NCBI GenBank assembly: GCA_021810805.1
Contig: JAJZHW010000002.1
Location: forward strand, 96,998-160,997
Reading direction: 5' to 3'
Origin: Nitrospirota bacterium
GTDB lineage: Bacteria > Nitrospirota > Leptospirillia > Leptospirillales > Leptospirillaceae
Length of the DNA stretch: 64,000 nt
In this document: positions 51,133 through 61,109 of the stretch, piece by piece
Position numbering within the stretch: the first letter of the stretch is position 1
Layout: the number at the start of each line of letters is the position of its first letter
The notes under the pieces: generated by a model
What the model was told of the DNA's origin: nothing
What the model saw: the letters and a program-made list of their open reading frames with translations, nothing else
The model's database searches: none
Translations under genes and position numbers: made by a program

Positions 51133-52701
51133 ATGGGCTCTGAAATACTGATTCACGTCACGGAGGAGGAGACAAAGGTCGCCATCATCGAATCCGGGCG
51201 CCTTGTGGAGTACTTCTTTGACAGAAAGCAAGCTCAGGGGATCGTGGGCAACATCTACAAGGGAAAGGTGAGCAAGGTCCTTCCGGGGATGCAGGCTGCC
51301 TTCGTCGACGTTGGCTTGGAAAAAGCCGCCTTCCTCTATGTGGATGATATCTTTGTGGAGGGGTCCGAGGTCCTTCCCGATGCCCTGCAGGAAGACTCCC
51401 CGGCCGGAACCTCGGAAGAGGAAGCCCCCGCCCCCGCACCCGTCTCTGAGGGAGAGTCCGCACCGACACCGCCTCCCCCGCCCAAGCGTTCGGGACGGCG
51501 ACCCATTGAAGAGGTCCTCTCCGACGGCCAGGAGGTCCTGCTCCAGACGACAAAGGATCCCATCAGCACCAAGGGTCCCCGGGCCACAACCTACATCAGC
51601 CTTCCCGGTCGATATCTGGTGTACATGCCCCAGGTGAACCATATCGGGGTCTCCCGGCGGATCACCAACGAGGGAGAGCGCCATCGCCTGAAGGATCTTG
51701 TCGGCTCCCTCAGGGCTCACAAGGGAGGCTACATCATCCGGACGGTGGCCGAGGGGATGACCGAAGACGAGGCAAGGATGGATATGGTCTTCCTCGACCT
51801 CCTGTGGGAAGACATCAAGGCAAAGTACGAGCAGGCCAAGGCTCCGGCCCTTGTGCGGGTGGATCTTGATGTGGTCTTTCGCACGATCAGGGATTATCTG
51901 ACCAATGATGTCGACCGTCTGGTGATCGACAACCAGAAGGAGTACCAGCGGGTCCTCGAATTTGTGAAGACCTACCTCCCGGCCTATGCGTCGAAAGTCG
52001 AGATCTGGAACAAAAAGACCTCCCTCTTTGGTGAGTACAACGTTGATCCTCAAGTGGCCAAGGCCCTTGAGAAGAAGGTCTGGCTGAAGTCGGGGGGGTA
52101 TCTGGTCATCGATCGGGCCGAGGCGCTCACCGTGATTGACGTCAATACCGGGCGATTCGTGGGGGAGAAGGATCCCGAGGAGACCATCCTCAAGACAAAT
52201 CTTGAAGCGGTGGACGAAATTGCCCACCAGCTGAGACTCCGCAATATCGGGGGAATCATCATCCTCGATTTCATCGACATGGAGAAGGAAAAGAACCGGG
52301 AGCGGGTCTTCCAGGGGCTTCAGGAGCTTCTCTCCCGGGACAAGGCCCGGACAAATGCCCTCAGGATCTCCGACCTGGGTCTTGTGGAGATGTCCCGCAA
52401 GCGGGTTCGGGAGGATCTCGTCCACCTTCTGGGAGAGACGTGCTCCTACTGTGACGGAAAGGGCTACGTCAAGTCCGTCCGCACGATCATCTATGAAATC
52501 TTTGAGGATCTCCGAAAACTTCCCTCCGGCCGCGGAGGAAAGGACCGAAGGGTCATTCTCTATGTCCACCCCGATGTCGAGGCGGAGATGGCGGCGGAAA
52601 AGCCCTTCCTCGACGCCGTCCAGCAGATCATCCGGAAAAAGGTCATCGTCAAGAGTGATCCGCTGTATCATATTGAAGAATTCGTGATTGTCTCACCATA
52701 G
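51133..52701 (+). CDS. rng: Ribonuclease G/E family
   Basis: GNIYKGKVSKVLPGMQAAFVDVGLEKAAFL, TVIDVNTGRFVG, GIIILDFIDMEKEKNRERV. Confidence 0.95.
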   Translation: MGSEILIHVTEEETKVAIIESGRLVEYFFDRKQAQGIVGNIYKGKVSKVLPGMQAAFVDVGLEKAAFLYVDDIFVEGSEVLPDALQEDSPAGTSEEEAPAPAPVSEGESAPTPPPPPKRSGRRPIEEVLSDGQEVLLQTTKDPISTKGPRATTYISLPGRYLVYMPQVNHIGVSRRITNEGERHRLKDLVGSLRAHKGGYIIRTVAEGMTEDEARMDMVFLDLLWEDIKAKYEQAKAPALVRVDLDVVFRTIRDYLTNDVDRLVIDNQKEYQRVLEFVKTYLPAYASKVEIWNKKTSLFGEYNVDPQVAKALEKKVWLKSGGYLVIDRAEALTVIDVNTGRFVGEKDPEETILKTNLEAVDEIAHQLRLRNIGGIIILDFIDMEKEKNRERVFQGLQELLSRDKARTNALRISDLGLVEMSRKRVREDLVHLLGETCSYCDGKGYVKSVRTIIYEIFEDLRKLPSGRGGKDRRVILYVHPDVEAEMAAEKPFLDAVQQIIRKKVIVKSDPLYHIEEFVIVSP

Positions 52702-52725
52702 GCTGTGAACTCAGGGAGATCCCAT

Positions 52726-53217
52726 ATGATGAATCGACCAAGACCTTTTGACCGTGTCCGTCAGGGAATGCTGCTGGCGGGGATCCTTCTTGTCTTCGGG
52801 GTCTCCGGGTGCACCGGGAAGGAGGGGGCGACCCTTCCCCCCTCCGCCCCGGGAAAGGTAGTGGGGGAGGTCGACCTCGATCCCCATGTGCCGCTCTGGA
52901 TGACTCATGGTTCCCTGTCGGTTGTGGCTCTCATGAAGGGGCCGACATCTCCGGACTGGCTTCCCGTCGCCCGCGTCCTTTTTGTCCACCCGACCTTCCC
53001 TGTGCCCTTCGAGATCTCCCAGAAGGACGTGCGCCTGACGGGGATTACCTTTCAGGGCTCAGTCAGGTTGATCGCCCGGCTCTCTCTCGAGTCAGGGAGC
53101 TCTCTCGTGGCGAGTGGCGAGTACAGCGGCTCCTCGCCGGTGTCCGGAACGGTCGGGGGGGGACCGGTTCGCATCGTGATTGACCGGAAGCTCCCTTCCG
53201 CGGGGGGGAGCCCCTGA
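52726..53217 (+). CDS. Hypothetical lipoprotein
   Basis: Lipobox-like FGVSGC after a hydrophobic N-terminus; C-terminal region resembles the Ig-like tail of cytochrome c biogenesis (CcmI/CycH) proteins. Confidence 0.6.
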   Translation: MMNRPRPFDRVRQGMLLAGILLVFGVSGCTGKEGATLPPSAPGKVVGEVDLDPHVPLWMTHGSLSVVALMKGPTSPDWLPVARVLFVHPTFPVPFEISQKDVRLTGITFQGSVRLIARLSLESGSSLVASGEYSGSSPVSGTVGGGPVRIVIDRKLPSAGGSP

Positions 53218-53219
53218 GG

Positions 53220-53612
53220 ATGAGCCGGACCCTGTTTTTCGAGGCCCTTTCCCTGTCGGTGAAAATCGGCACAAAAGCCCAGGAGAGAGCGCGTCCTCAA
53301 ACGGTGCTCGTCTCCGGTGAGTGTCGAATGGACGCCAAAGAACGAGGAAATGATCTTCTTGCCAAGACGGTCGACTATGACCGGCTGCTCCGGGTCATAC
53401 GATCCTGCGCCGAGCCGACGGAGTTTTCTCTTCTAGAACGCCTCGGCGACCATATTGTGGATCAGATCCTGGAGAGTTTTCCGGGAGTCGACTCCATCAC
53501 CTTGCGGCTTTGGAAGGAGCCGGCCCCCCTTCCCTTTCCGGTGGGTCGGGTGGGTGTGACGGTTTCTGAAACCCGCGCGTCCTGGTCCGGGCCAACAACG
53601 CTTCTCCCTTAA
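53220..53612 (+). CDS. folB: Dihydroneopterin aldolase family protein
   Basis: LFFEALSLSVKIGTKAQERARPQTVLVSGEC, KTVDYDRLLRVI, SLLERLGDHIVDQIL. Confidence 0.8.
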   Translation: MSRTLFFEALSLSVKIGTKAQERARPQTVLVSGECRMDAKERGNDLLAKTVDYDRLLRVIRSCAEPTEFSLLERLGDHIVDQILESFPGVDSITLRLWKEPAPLPFPVGRVGVTVSETRASWSGPTTLLP

Positions 53613-53628
53613 GGGAACAGGACTTTCG

Positions 53629-54468
53629 ATGATATTTCACCCCAATGTTTTTGGCCTTCTCCTCCTCCAGACCACGGCAGGAGGCGCCTTCTTCATGACC
53701 TTTCTCTACCGGTACCCTTCCGTCAACCGGTCGTTCTATCGCCTTCACGGCCTCCTTTTTCTCCTGGCTTCGGGGGGGGCACTCTTTGCCCTGGGGCCCA
53801 CCGGACTGGCAATTTCGCATGTCGCCTCCGATCCCGCCGGAGCAACGACCGTCTATCTCGTGCTGGGGGGAACGGCGGGGCTCGTCCTCTACAACATTCT
53901 CATCAACTTCATCCCCTGGGAGCGGTCGCGACGGCTCTCCCGTCCGCTTTTGAACATCTCGGGAATCCTCCTTTTGGGAGCGGTCGGCGGAGCCGCCCTG
54001 GTGCTGAACCACTCGCTGTCGCTCTCCCTGGGCGGCATTCTCCTCCTTCTGACCTTTTTTGTCGGCTCCTTTCTCCTGGGAGCGGTTCTTCTTGCGATGA
54101 ACTGGGGGCACTTCTATCTGACCAATCCGACCCTTCCCATTGAGCCGCTGGAATTTCTTGTCCGGGCCCTTCTCATCATGGCGGCGGGAACGGCGATACT
54201 TTCAGGGGGGTTAACGGTGAGGGACTGGAGTCTGCAGCCGGGCTTTGCCGAAGGCCTCCTCCTGGAATCCTTTCAGGGGCTTTACCTTTGGGGGCGTCTT
54301 CTCATCGGGGTGGCGGGAGGGCTCGTCATTTCGATCCTCGCCTACAAAACGGTCCGCATGCATTCGACTCAGGCGGCAACCGGCCTTCTCTATGTGGCTC
54401 TTCTGATGATCCTCTTCGGAGAAGCCTTTGCCCGCTTTCTTTTTTTGAATCTCGGGATTCTTGTGTGA
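53629..54468 (+). CDS. Hypothetical multi-TM membrane protein
   Basis: ~280 aa with about eight hydrophobic segments. Confidence 0.65.
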   Translation: MIFHPNVFGLLLLQTTAGGAFFMTFLYRYPSVNRSFYRLHGLLFLLASGGALFALGPTGLAISHVASDPAGATTVYLVLGGTAGLVLYNILINFIPWERSRRLSRPLLNISGILLLGAVGGAALVLNHSLSLSLGGILLLLTFFVGSFLLGAVLLAMNWGHFYLTNPTLPIEPLEFLVRALLIMAAGTAILSGGLTVRDWSLQPGFAEGLLLESFQGLYLWGRLLIGVAGGLVISILAYKTVRMHSTQAATGLLYVALLMILFGEAFARFLFLNLGILV

Positions 54469-54731
54469 AGAGGGACGGGGGGTTCGGAATGAGTCTTGCC
54501 GGTTCCCTTTCGGAATTTCTTTGAATATGGGTTGATTTCCCCCCCCCAATATCTATAAAATTGATAACCTGTGTGAGTGTATGCCTCTTTCCCCAAAGGA
54601 AGAGACTACAAGACGATGAACATGTGCCGGTGATGCCGGTTCCGCCAAAATTTCCCTGCGGCGGCAAAGACATTCGTCCTCTTTCGACAGAGGCGAAGGG
54701 TTTTGATCAAGGAAAGGTCAAGGAGGCCTGA

Positions 54732-54986
54732 ATGTCCATTCTGATTGCCGATAACTGTATTTCCTGTGGGGCCTGTCTTCCCGAGTGTCCCAACGATGCC
54801 ATCAGCGAAGGGGATCCGATCTACGTCATCGATCCGGACCTTTGCACCGAGTGCATCGGTTTCCACGATGAACCCCAATGCGCAGCTGTTTGCCCGATTG
54901 ACGAATGCTGCATTCCCGATCCGAACTGCGTGGAGACGGAAGAACAGCTTCTTGCAAAGAAAGCCAGGATCCATCCAAACGGATAG
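54732..54986 (+). CDS. YfhL-type 2[4Fe-4S] ferredoxin
   Basis: CISCGACLPECP and CTECIGFHDEPQCAAVCPIDEC cysteine clusters. Confidence 0.92.
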   Translation: MSILIADNCISCGACLPECPNDAISEGDPIYVIDPDLCTECIGFHDEPQCAAVCPIDECCIPDPNCVETEEQLLAKKARIHPNG

Positions 54987-54994
54987 TGGGGTAC

Positions 54995-55030
54995 CCTCCC
55001 GGAGCCCTCATGGGTTCCGGGAGGGATTTT
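54995..55030 (+). terminator. Rho-independent-like terminator after ferredoxin gene
   Basis: CCCTCCCGGAGCCC-TCAT-GGGTTCCGGGAGGG followed by ATTTT. Confidence 0.75.
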
Positions 55031-55050
55031 CCCCCTGAAGGGAGTAGGAA

Positions 55051-56934
55051 ATGGCGAGAAAATTCGTGCTGGTGGAGCCGAAGTCCACTCACTTGCATGT
55101 ATATAGTGCCTTCACCATTCCGAGGCTCGGTGTCATTCTCCTCGGAACGATGCTGCGCGATAGAGGTTGGGATGTGCGCGTCTATATTGAGGATGTCGCT
55201 CCCATTGATATGAAGGAAGTCCTTTCGGCGGATATCGTCGGAATCTCGACCCTGACCTCCACCGCTCCGCAATCCTATCGGCTGGCCCAAAAGGTTCGGG
55301 AAGCCGGGATTCCGGTGGTGATCGGAGGGACCCACGTCTCCTTCATGGCCGAAGAGGCTTTGGAGTATTCCGATTATGTCGTTCGCGGAGAAGGCGAAGA
55401 GACGCTGTTTGAATTGATCGAGGCGATGGACGGTACGCGGGCCATCGAAAAAATCCTTGGCCTTTCCTACTGGAAGGGCGGGCGGAAGATGCACAATCCC
55501 GACCGGCCGTTGAAGGAAGACCTCGACTCCAATCCAATTCCGGATTACAGCCTCGTCGAGGGCTGGAACACTCAGAAGCGGGGCCTCATCTCGATTGCCA
55601 CCTCCCGGGGATGCCCTTTCACCTGTACCTTCTGTTCCGTTCCGGGGATGTACGGCCACGGCTTCCGGATGCACTCCATCGAGCGGGTCATCGAGGAGAT
55701 CCGGGTCAACAACCCCAAATATGTCTTTTTTGCGGACGATCTCTTTACGGCAAACCGAAAAAGGACAAAAGATCTGCTCAAGCGGATGATCGAGGAGGGG
55801 TTGACGCCGGAGTGGGGGGCCCAGATCCGGACGGAAACAGCCTTCGATCCCGAGCTGCTCGACCTGATGAAGGCCAGCAACTGTTTCAACGTCTTCATCG
55901 GATTCGAGTCGATCAATCCTCAGACGCTCGATCTCTTCAACAAGCGACAGACCTACGAAAAGATCGTCCGGTCCGTGGAGGCCTTCAAGAAGCATGGCAT
56001 CCGGATCCATGGAATGTTTGTTGTCGGAGCCGATACCGACGACAAGGAGACAATTTTCGAAACGGCGCGCCTGGCCAGGGAGTGGGAGCTTCAGTCGATT
56101 CAGCTGATGATCCTGACCCCTCTCCCGGGATCGCCCGACTTCGATCTGTTCTATGCCACGGGAAACCGGGAGCTCCTTTACAAGGACTGGAGCCTCTACG
56201 ACGGACATCATGCCGTCTACCGTCCAAAGAACATGACCGCCTTCGAACTCAATGACGCCGCAATAGCCGCCATGGAAGACTTTTACTCCTGGAAAAACAT
56301 CGGCAGGAGTGCCATGCGCCGGGATTACTATTCGACGTTGATCCAGTTCGGGGCAAAACAGCTTTTAAAGAACTGGCGCCGGGAGAATCAGGGTTTCCTT
56401 GACGAACTCCGGTCGACGGTCTTTGAAAAGGTGGAGGAGATCGATGCCTCTTCCGCCAAAAAACCACGCACAAACCGTGTGGGTGTTCCGAGATTCGTGC
56501 TTGACTCGGAGCTTGGTTCGAGCCTCGTGGAATTTTTTGCGCGGCTTGGAAGTTCGGTTGTCCCCTTCTCCGAATCCCCGACCGAAGGGTCGGAGGATAT
56601 GGCGACCCTTTCGAGGATTGCCGGGAAGGTGGACTGTATTGTGTTGCCGGTGATGGAACGGGCGAGACAGGGAGAGGAAGAGTTCTTCTCAAAGATTGAG
56701 TCTGTGCGAAAGTGGTTAGCCAAGCACAAGAGCTCCGCCCCTGTCGCCGTCTCCCTTGTCCTCGACAAGCAGGACGGCTCGCTTTATTCCTCGCTGGCTC
56801 AGTTGGGAGCGTTTTTTACCCAGGATCTAGACAGGGTCCACAGGGCGTACAAGGAAACAGTGGCCAAGCTCAAGCTTTCCCCGTCCTCGGGGCATGAGGA
56901 GCCAAAGGTTCCGCTGGTCCAGATCGCCCACTAA
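55051..56934 (+). CDS. B12-binding-domain radical SAM protein
   Basis: N-terminal cobalamin-binding-like domain, TSRGCPFTCTFCSVPGMYG (CxxxCxxC). Has an extra C-terminal domain. Confidence 0.9.
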   Translation: MARKFVLVEPKSTHLHVYSAFTIPRLGVILLGTMLRDRGWDVRVYIEDVAPIDMKEVLSADIVGISTLTSTAPQSYRLAQKVREAGIPVVIGGTHVSFMAEEALEYSDYVVRGEGEETLFELIEAMDGTRAIEKILGLSYWKGGRKMHNPDRPLKEDLDSNPIPDYSLVEGWNTQKRGLISIATSRGCPFTCTFCSVPGMYGHGFRMHSIERVIEEIRVNNPKYVFFADDLFTANRKRTKDLLKRMIEEGLTPEWGAQIRTETAFDPELLDLMKASNCFNVFIGFESINPQTLDLFNKRQTYEKIVRSVEAFKKHGIRIHGMFVVGADTDDKETIFETARLAREWELQSIQLMILTPLPGSPDFDLFYATGNRELLYKDWSLYDGHHAVYRPKNMTAFELNDAAIAAMEDFYSWKNIGRSAMRRDYYSTLIQFGAKQLLKNWRRENQGFLDELRSTVFEKVEEIDASSAKKPRTNRVGVPRFVLDSELGSSLVEFFARLGSSVVPFSESPTEGSEDMATLSRIAGKVDCIVLPVMERARQGEEEFFSKIESVRKWLAKHKSSAPVAVSLVLDKQDGSLYSSLAQLGAFFTQDLDRVHRAYKETVAKLKLSPSSGHEEPKVPLVQIAH

Positions 56935-56971
56935 TTGTGGGGCCCAAGACACATTGAGGAGATGTGATTTC

Positions 56972-57421
56972 ATGGAAAAGATGACGAGAATTGCCACGCC
57001 GGAAGAGCTTTCCGGTAAAAAATGGTACGTTGTAGACGCCGCCGGACAGACCGTCGGCCGTCTCTCGGTCGAAGTTGCGACCCTTCTTCGGGGAAAGAAC
57101 AAGGTGTTCTTCACCTCCCATCAGGACGCCGGTGACTACGTCATTGTCGTCAATGCGGCCAAGGTGGCCCTGACGGGAAAGAAGTGGTCCCAGAAGATGT
57201 ATTACCGCCACAGCGGCTATCCCGGCGGATTCAAGTCGGCCACGGCCAAGGAGGTTCGGGAGAGAAAGCCCGAGCATCTGATCGTCCACGCTGTCAAGGG
57301 AATGCTTCCCAAGAACAAGCTGGCCAATCAGTTCATGAGCCGTCTTAAGGTCTATGCTGCGGAGGCCCATCCCCATCAGGCCCAAAATCCCGAAGTTTAC
57401 GCCATTGCAGGAGGTCGCTGA
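56972..57421 (+). CDS. rplM: 50S ribosomal protein L13
   Basis: [52 protein letters not shown]. Confidence 0.96.
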   Translation: MEKMTRIATPEELSGKKWYVVDAAGQTVGRLSVEVATLLRGKNKVFFTSHQDAGDYVIVVNAAKVALTGKKWSQKMYYRHSGYPGGFKSATAKEVRERKPEHLIVHAVKGMLPKNKLANQFMSRLKVYAAEAHPHQAQNPEVYAIAGGR

Positions 57422-57828
57422 TGGAGAAGGAGCACAACGACGAAGGACGCGGAGCCGCGACCGGTAAGAGAAAAACAGCCATCGCCCGCGTGCGGGTCCA
57501 GAGCGGAACGGGGCAGATTCAGGTCAATGACCGGCCTCTCGAGGAATACTTTCCCCGGACCCTGTGGGCGACCCAAGTGAAGGCTCCCATCGAGATCACC
57601 AATATGACCGGAAAGCTCGACATCTTTGCCAAGGTGACCGGAGGAGGTCTCACCGGTCAGGCCGAGGCCATCCGCCATGGAATCTCCCGCGCCCTGCTCG
57701 AGATCAATCCGGAATTTCGCGAGCCTCTTAAAAAAGAGGGCTTTTTGACCCGCGATGCCCGCGTGAAGGAGCGCAAGAAGTTCGGCCAGAAAGGCGCTCG
57801 CAAGAGGTTCCAGTTCTCCAAGCGCTAG
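57421..57828 (+). CDS. rpsI: 30S ribosomal protein S9
   Basis: [22 protein letters not shown] ... [16 protein letters not shown] ... GLLTRD-like [28 protein letters not shown]. Confidence 0.97.
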   Translation: MEKEHNDEGRGAATGKRKTAIARVRVQSGTGQIQVNDRPLEEYFPRTLWATQVKAPIEITNMTGKLDIFAKVTGGGLTGQAEAIRHGISRALLEINPEFREPLKKEGFLTRDARVKERKKFGQKGARKRFQFSKR

Positions 57829-57850
57829 GGTCCGCCATTCCTTTTTTCCG

Positions 57851-57882
57851 AAAAGGGGGAGACGCGTGTCTCCCCTTTTTTT
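57851..57882 (+). terminator. Rho-independent terminator after rpsI
   Basis: GGGGAGAC-GCGT-GTCTCCCC followed by TTTTTTT. Confidence 0.9.
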
Positions 57883-57910
57883 GGCCTTAATCGAGAGACT
57901 CATTTGTGAA

Positions 57911-58945
57911 ATGCATAAGATGACAGGGAAGATTCGAGTCGGGATTGTCGGAGCTTCGGGATATGCCGGCGGGGAGCTTCTGCGCCTTTTTGCCTCCCAC
58001 CCGCGAGCGGAGGTCGTCCGCATTGCGGGAGAGTCGAAGGCCGGAGCCACCATCGGTTCCGTTTTTCCCCACCTCAGACATTCCCTGACACTTGAGAAGA
58101 TTTCCGAAAAGCCCTTCTGGACCGATGTGGATGCGGTATTTTTCGCCTTGCCGGCGGGGCAGTCCTTCGAGCTTGTGAGAAGATACCGGGAGCAGGGAGT
58201 TCCGGTCTTCGATCTTGGCCCCGATTACCGCCTTAAAACTCCCGGCCTCTATCGTCAGGTCTACGGGATGGAGCACGGAGATCCTCTGGGTCTTGAGGAA
58301 GCTGTCTACGGCCTGCCTGAATGGGCGGGCGATCGGCTCACCTCCTCTCCCATTGTGGCCTGTCCCGGATGTTTTCCCACCGGGGCCCTCATGGGTCTCC
58401 TTCCGTTTTTCAGGGAGGAGCTTGTGGTGGAGGGCTCGACCGTTGTCGACGGAAAGTCGGGCATCAGCGGGGCGGGCAGAGGACTCTCTCTGGAAACCCA
58501 CTTCCCCGAAATTGGGGAGGGAATGGCTCCCTACAAGCTGCTCGATCATCGCCATGTGCCGGAGATGGAGCAGTGTCTGGCGCCATTCGGCGGCGGAGAG
58601 GTGACCTTTGTTCCCCACCTGGCCCCCATGAGCCGGGGAATCCTCTCGACCCTCTATATGACTCTCCGGGACTCCCTGCCCCAGGAGGCGATGGAGGCGG
58701 TCGTCGACCGGTGTTACGAGGGAAGCCCCTTTGTCAGGCGTGTCTCCTCTCCCCCCAACCCCCTCCATGTGCGGGGCACCAATGATGTGCTGCTGTACGT
58801 TCGCACCCGGGGACGGCGTCTTGTGGTGGTCACGGCCATCGACAACCTTGTCCGGGGAGCCGGAGGGCAGGGAATCCAGGCCATGAACCGCCGGTTTTCC
58901 CTGCCCGAGACTCTCGGAATCTCGGCTCCCGCTCTTTTTCCTTGA
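57911..58945 (+). CDS. argC: N-acetyl-gamma-glutamyl-phosphate reductase
   Basis: VGIVGASGYAGGELLRLFASHP, PGCFPTGALMGLLPF, HRHVPEMEQ, TNDVLLYV. Confidence 0.95.
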   Translation: MHKMTGKIRVGIVGASGYAGGELLRLFASHPRAEVVRIAGESKAGATIGSVFPHLRHSLTLEKISEKPFWTDVDAVFFALPAGQSFELVRRYREQGVPVFDLGPDYRLKTPGLYRQVYGMEHGDPLGLEEAVYGLPEWAGDRLTSSPIVACPGCFPTGALMGLLPFFREELVVEGSTVVDGKSGISGAGRGLSLETHFPEIGEGMAPYKLLDHRHVPEMEQCLAPFGGGEVTFVPHLAPMSRGILSTLYMTLRDSLPQEAMEAVVDRCYEGSPFVRRVSSPPNPLHVRGTNDVLLYVRTRGRRLVVVTAIDNLVRGAGGQGIQAMNRRFSLPETLGISAPALFP

Positions 58946-59003
58946 AGTTTCCCGAATGGGAGTTTACCCCCCAAAAATGCACCAGAGGCTTGAGGAGGAT
59001 GAC

Positions 59004-59501
59004 ATGGTAGAGCGTCTTCAAGGAGAAGGTTTCTTTTCCCGGTTCGTGGGTGGATCGATTCGCAAACCTCTCACTTTTCTTTTGGGTTTCGCTCTCCTCC
59101 TCGGCTCCCTTGGACTTGCGAGTGCCGAACCTTCTCTGCACGTCAAGGCGGGAGAATGGAAAATAGAGGCCGTGATGACGATGAAGTCCTCCGCCCCGGG
59201 AATGCCCGCAATGCCGGCTCGACACTCCTCGCTCCTGGAGTGTCTCTCTTCCCATCACCTTGTGCCTGACCAGAAGGCCAAGATGCCCAAAGATTGCACC
59301 TTTACCAAGCATTTTTCCGGGAATACCCTCACCTCGACCCTTCGCTGCGGCCAGTCCGTCACAACGGGAAGGTATACCTATTCGGGAAGGTCCTTTCGCG
59401 GCCAAAGCGTCACGACCATGACTGGCAATCTTCCCATGACAATGGAGACGAGGTTCACGGGCCATTATGTCGGCCCCTGCCGACATCCCGGAAAGGGGTA
59501 G
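59004..59501 (+). CDS. Exported DUF3617-like protein
   Basis: Signal peptide, then KAGEWKIEAVMTM...C...C pattern with conserved cysteines and GPC near the C-terminus. Confidence 0.6.
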   Translation: MVERLQGEGFFSRFVGGSIRKPLTFLLGFALLLGSLGLASAEPSLHVKAGEWKIEAVMTMKSSAPGMPAMPARHSSLLECLSSHHLVPDQKAKMPKDCTFTKHFSGNTLTSTLRCGQSVTTGRYTYSGRSFRGQSVTTMTGNLPMTMETRFTGHYVGPCRHPGKG

Positions 59502-59609
59502 AGGGGCAACCCTCCGGAGAGCCTGTCAGGAAATTCTGGAAATGAACACAGCGAAGCGACTCCACCTTAGAGAGCGTCCCCGTGAAGGGGGACCGAATGA
59601 AAGAAGAAC

Positions 59610-60827
59610 ATGTCAAAGAAGAAGAATGAAGGCGGGATCACCTACCCCTTGGGTTTTCGTGCGTCGGGACTTGTTTCGGGGGTCAAGAAGAATGGAAATC
59701 CCGATCTCTCCCTGATCGTTTCCGATGCCGACTGTGTGGCGGCAGGAGTCTTCACCACCAATCAGGTGAAGGCTCCCGCTGTGCGGATCAGCAGTCGTCG
59801 GGTTCGAGGCTCGGGGCTTCGGGCCATTGTGGTGAACAGTGGAAATGCCAACGCCTGCAATGGGGAGGCGGGAGAGCGGGATGCCCTGGCCATCGGGGAA
59901 AAGCTTTCCCTTCATTTGGGATGCGACCCCCGAAAGATTCTTCTGGCCTCAACAGGGGTCATTGGCCGGCCCCTAGAGATGAAAAAGATTGTCTCTGCGC
60001 TTCCTCGGCTGGTTGATTCGGCGACGCGGGAAGGCTTTGAAGAGTGTGCCCGGGGGATCATGACGACCGACACGCGATCCAAGTCGGCCGAAGCGGAGGG
60101 AACGGTCCTGGGAAAAAAGGTCCGGGTGGGAGGAATTGCCAAGGGGGTCGGTATGATCCATCCCCAGATGGCGACCCTGCTTGTCTTTCTCACCACGGAC
60201 GCCGCCGTCGAAAAGGAGGCGCTGAAGGCGCTGATGTCCCAGGTGGCGGACCGGACCTTCAATGCCCTCACAGTGGATGGGGACACCAGCACAAACGACA
60301 CGGCGTTGATCCTGGCGAACGGATTGGCGGGCAACGCCCCCGTGGCAAAAAACAAGGAGGGCTACCAAGAGCTTGTGTCGCTGGTGCTCTCCGTGTGCGA
60401 ATCGCTTCGGGACCAGCTCATCCGGGACGGCGAGGGAGTCACCAAGGTGATCCGGATCGTCGTGGGAGGGGCCCGGACGAAAAACGATGCCCGGAAGGTG
60501 GCCCAATCCATCGCCCGGTCCCTTCTCGTCAAAACGGCTTTTTTTGGGGAGGACGTGAACTGGGGACGGATCATGGTGGCGGTGGGAAATTCTGGTGTGA
60601 GGGTCTACGAAGAGAGAATCGACATTTTCATGGGAGAGGTCGCCCTGGTCCATCGGGGAGTGGGTCTGGGAGCCCTTCAGGAAGAAAAGGCCCTGGAGGT
60701 GATGAAGAAAAAGGAGATCACCCTTCGGGTCATGTTGGGGATCGGCTCCATGGAGGCCGAATATTGGACGACAGATCTGTCGGTCGAATATGTGCGGATT
60801 AACGCAGGATACAAAGGAAGAACCTGA
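59610..60827 (+). CDS. argJ: Bifunctional glutamate N-acetyltransferase/amino-acid acetyltransferase
   Basis: GVFTTNQVKAPAV, VVNSGNANACNGEAG, GGIAKGVGMIHPQMATLL, TVDGDTSTNDT. Confidence 0.96.
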   Translation: MSKKKNEGGITYPLGFRASGLVSGVKKNGNPDLSLIVSDADCVAAGVFTTNQVKAPAVRISSRRVRGSGLRAIVVNSGNANACNGEAGERDALAIGEKLSLHLGCDPRKILLASTGVIGRPLEMKKIVSALPRLVDSATREGFEECARGIMTTDTRSKSAEAEGTVLGKKVRVGGIAKGVGMIHPQMATLLVFLTTDAAVEKEALKALMSQVADRTFNALTVDGDTSTNDTALILANGLAGNAPVAKNKEGYQELVSLVLSVCESLRDQLIRDGEGVTKVIRIVVGGARTKNDARKVAQSIARSLLVKTAFFGEDVNWGRIMVAVGNSGVRVYEERIDIFMGEVALVHRGVGLGALQEEKALEVMKKKEITLRVMLGIGSMEAEYWTTDLSVEYVRINAGYKGRT

Positions 60828-60877
60828 TCTGTTTGAATAAAAATTTTTTTTGTGGTAAAAATAAATGTTTTTCGAAG

Positions 60878-61030
60878 TGGGTGGCGACACCGCTTTGAAG
60901 GAGCTCCCCGAAGATGCGCGGGAGCGGAAGCCTTCGCGAAGAAGGTCTTCTTGAACGAGGGAGAGGGCGACAACGGGTTGCCCCCCAATGAATGTCGATA
61001 GCGAACCGCGGAGACACTCCGTTCACCCAC
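60878..61030 (+). ncRNA. Candidate structured RNA / long leader upstream of rpsB (unassigned)
   Basis: Non-coding 280-nt gap; terminal pairing GTGGGTG (60878-60884) with CACCCAC (61024-61030), internal hairpins AAGAAG-GT-CTTCTT and GGGCGAC-aacgg-GTTGCCC, AT-rich promoter-like sequence just upstream. Confidence 0.35.
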
Positions 61031-61109
61031 GGGTCCGCACAGGCCGGGTCGCCCATTGGCCTGACGGCGGGACAGGTTCGCAGGACTCAACCCAAAGAAA
61101 GGGACACGC

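Noticed and set aside
54545-54731. Possible tRNA or riboswitch before the ferredoxin gene
   Set aside because: Several short hairpins, but no tRNA T-loop/acceptor pattern or recognisable riboswitch core.
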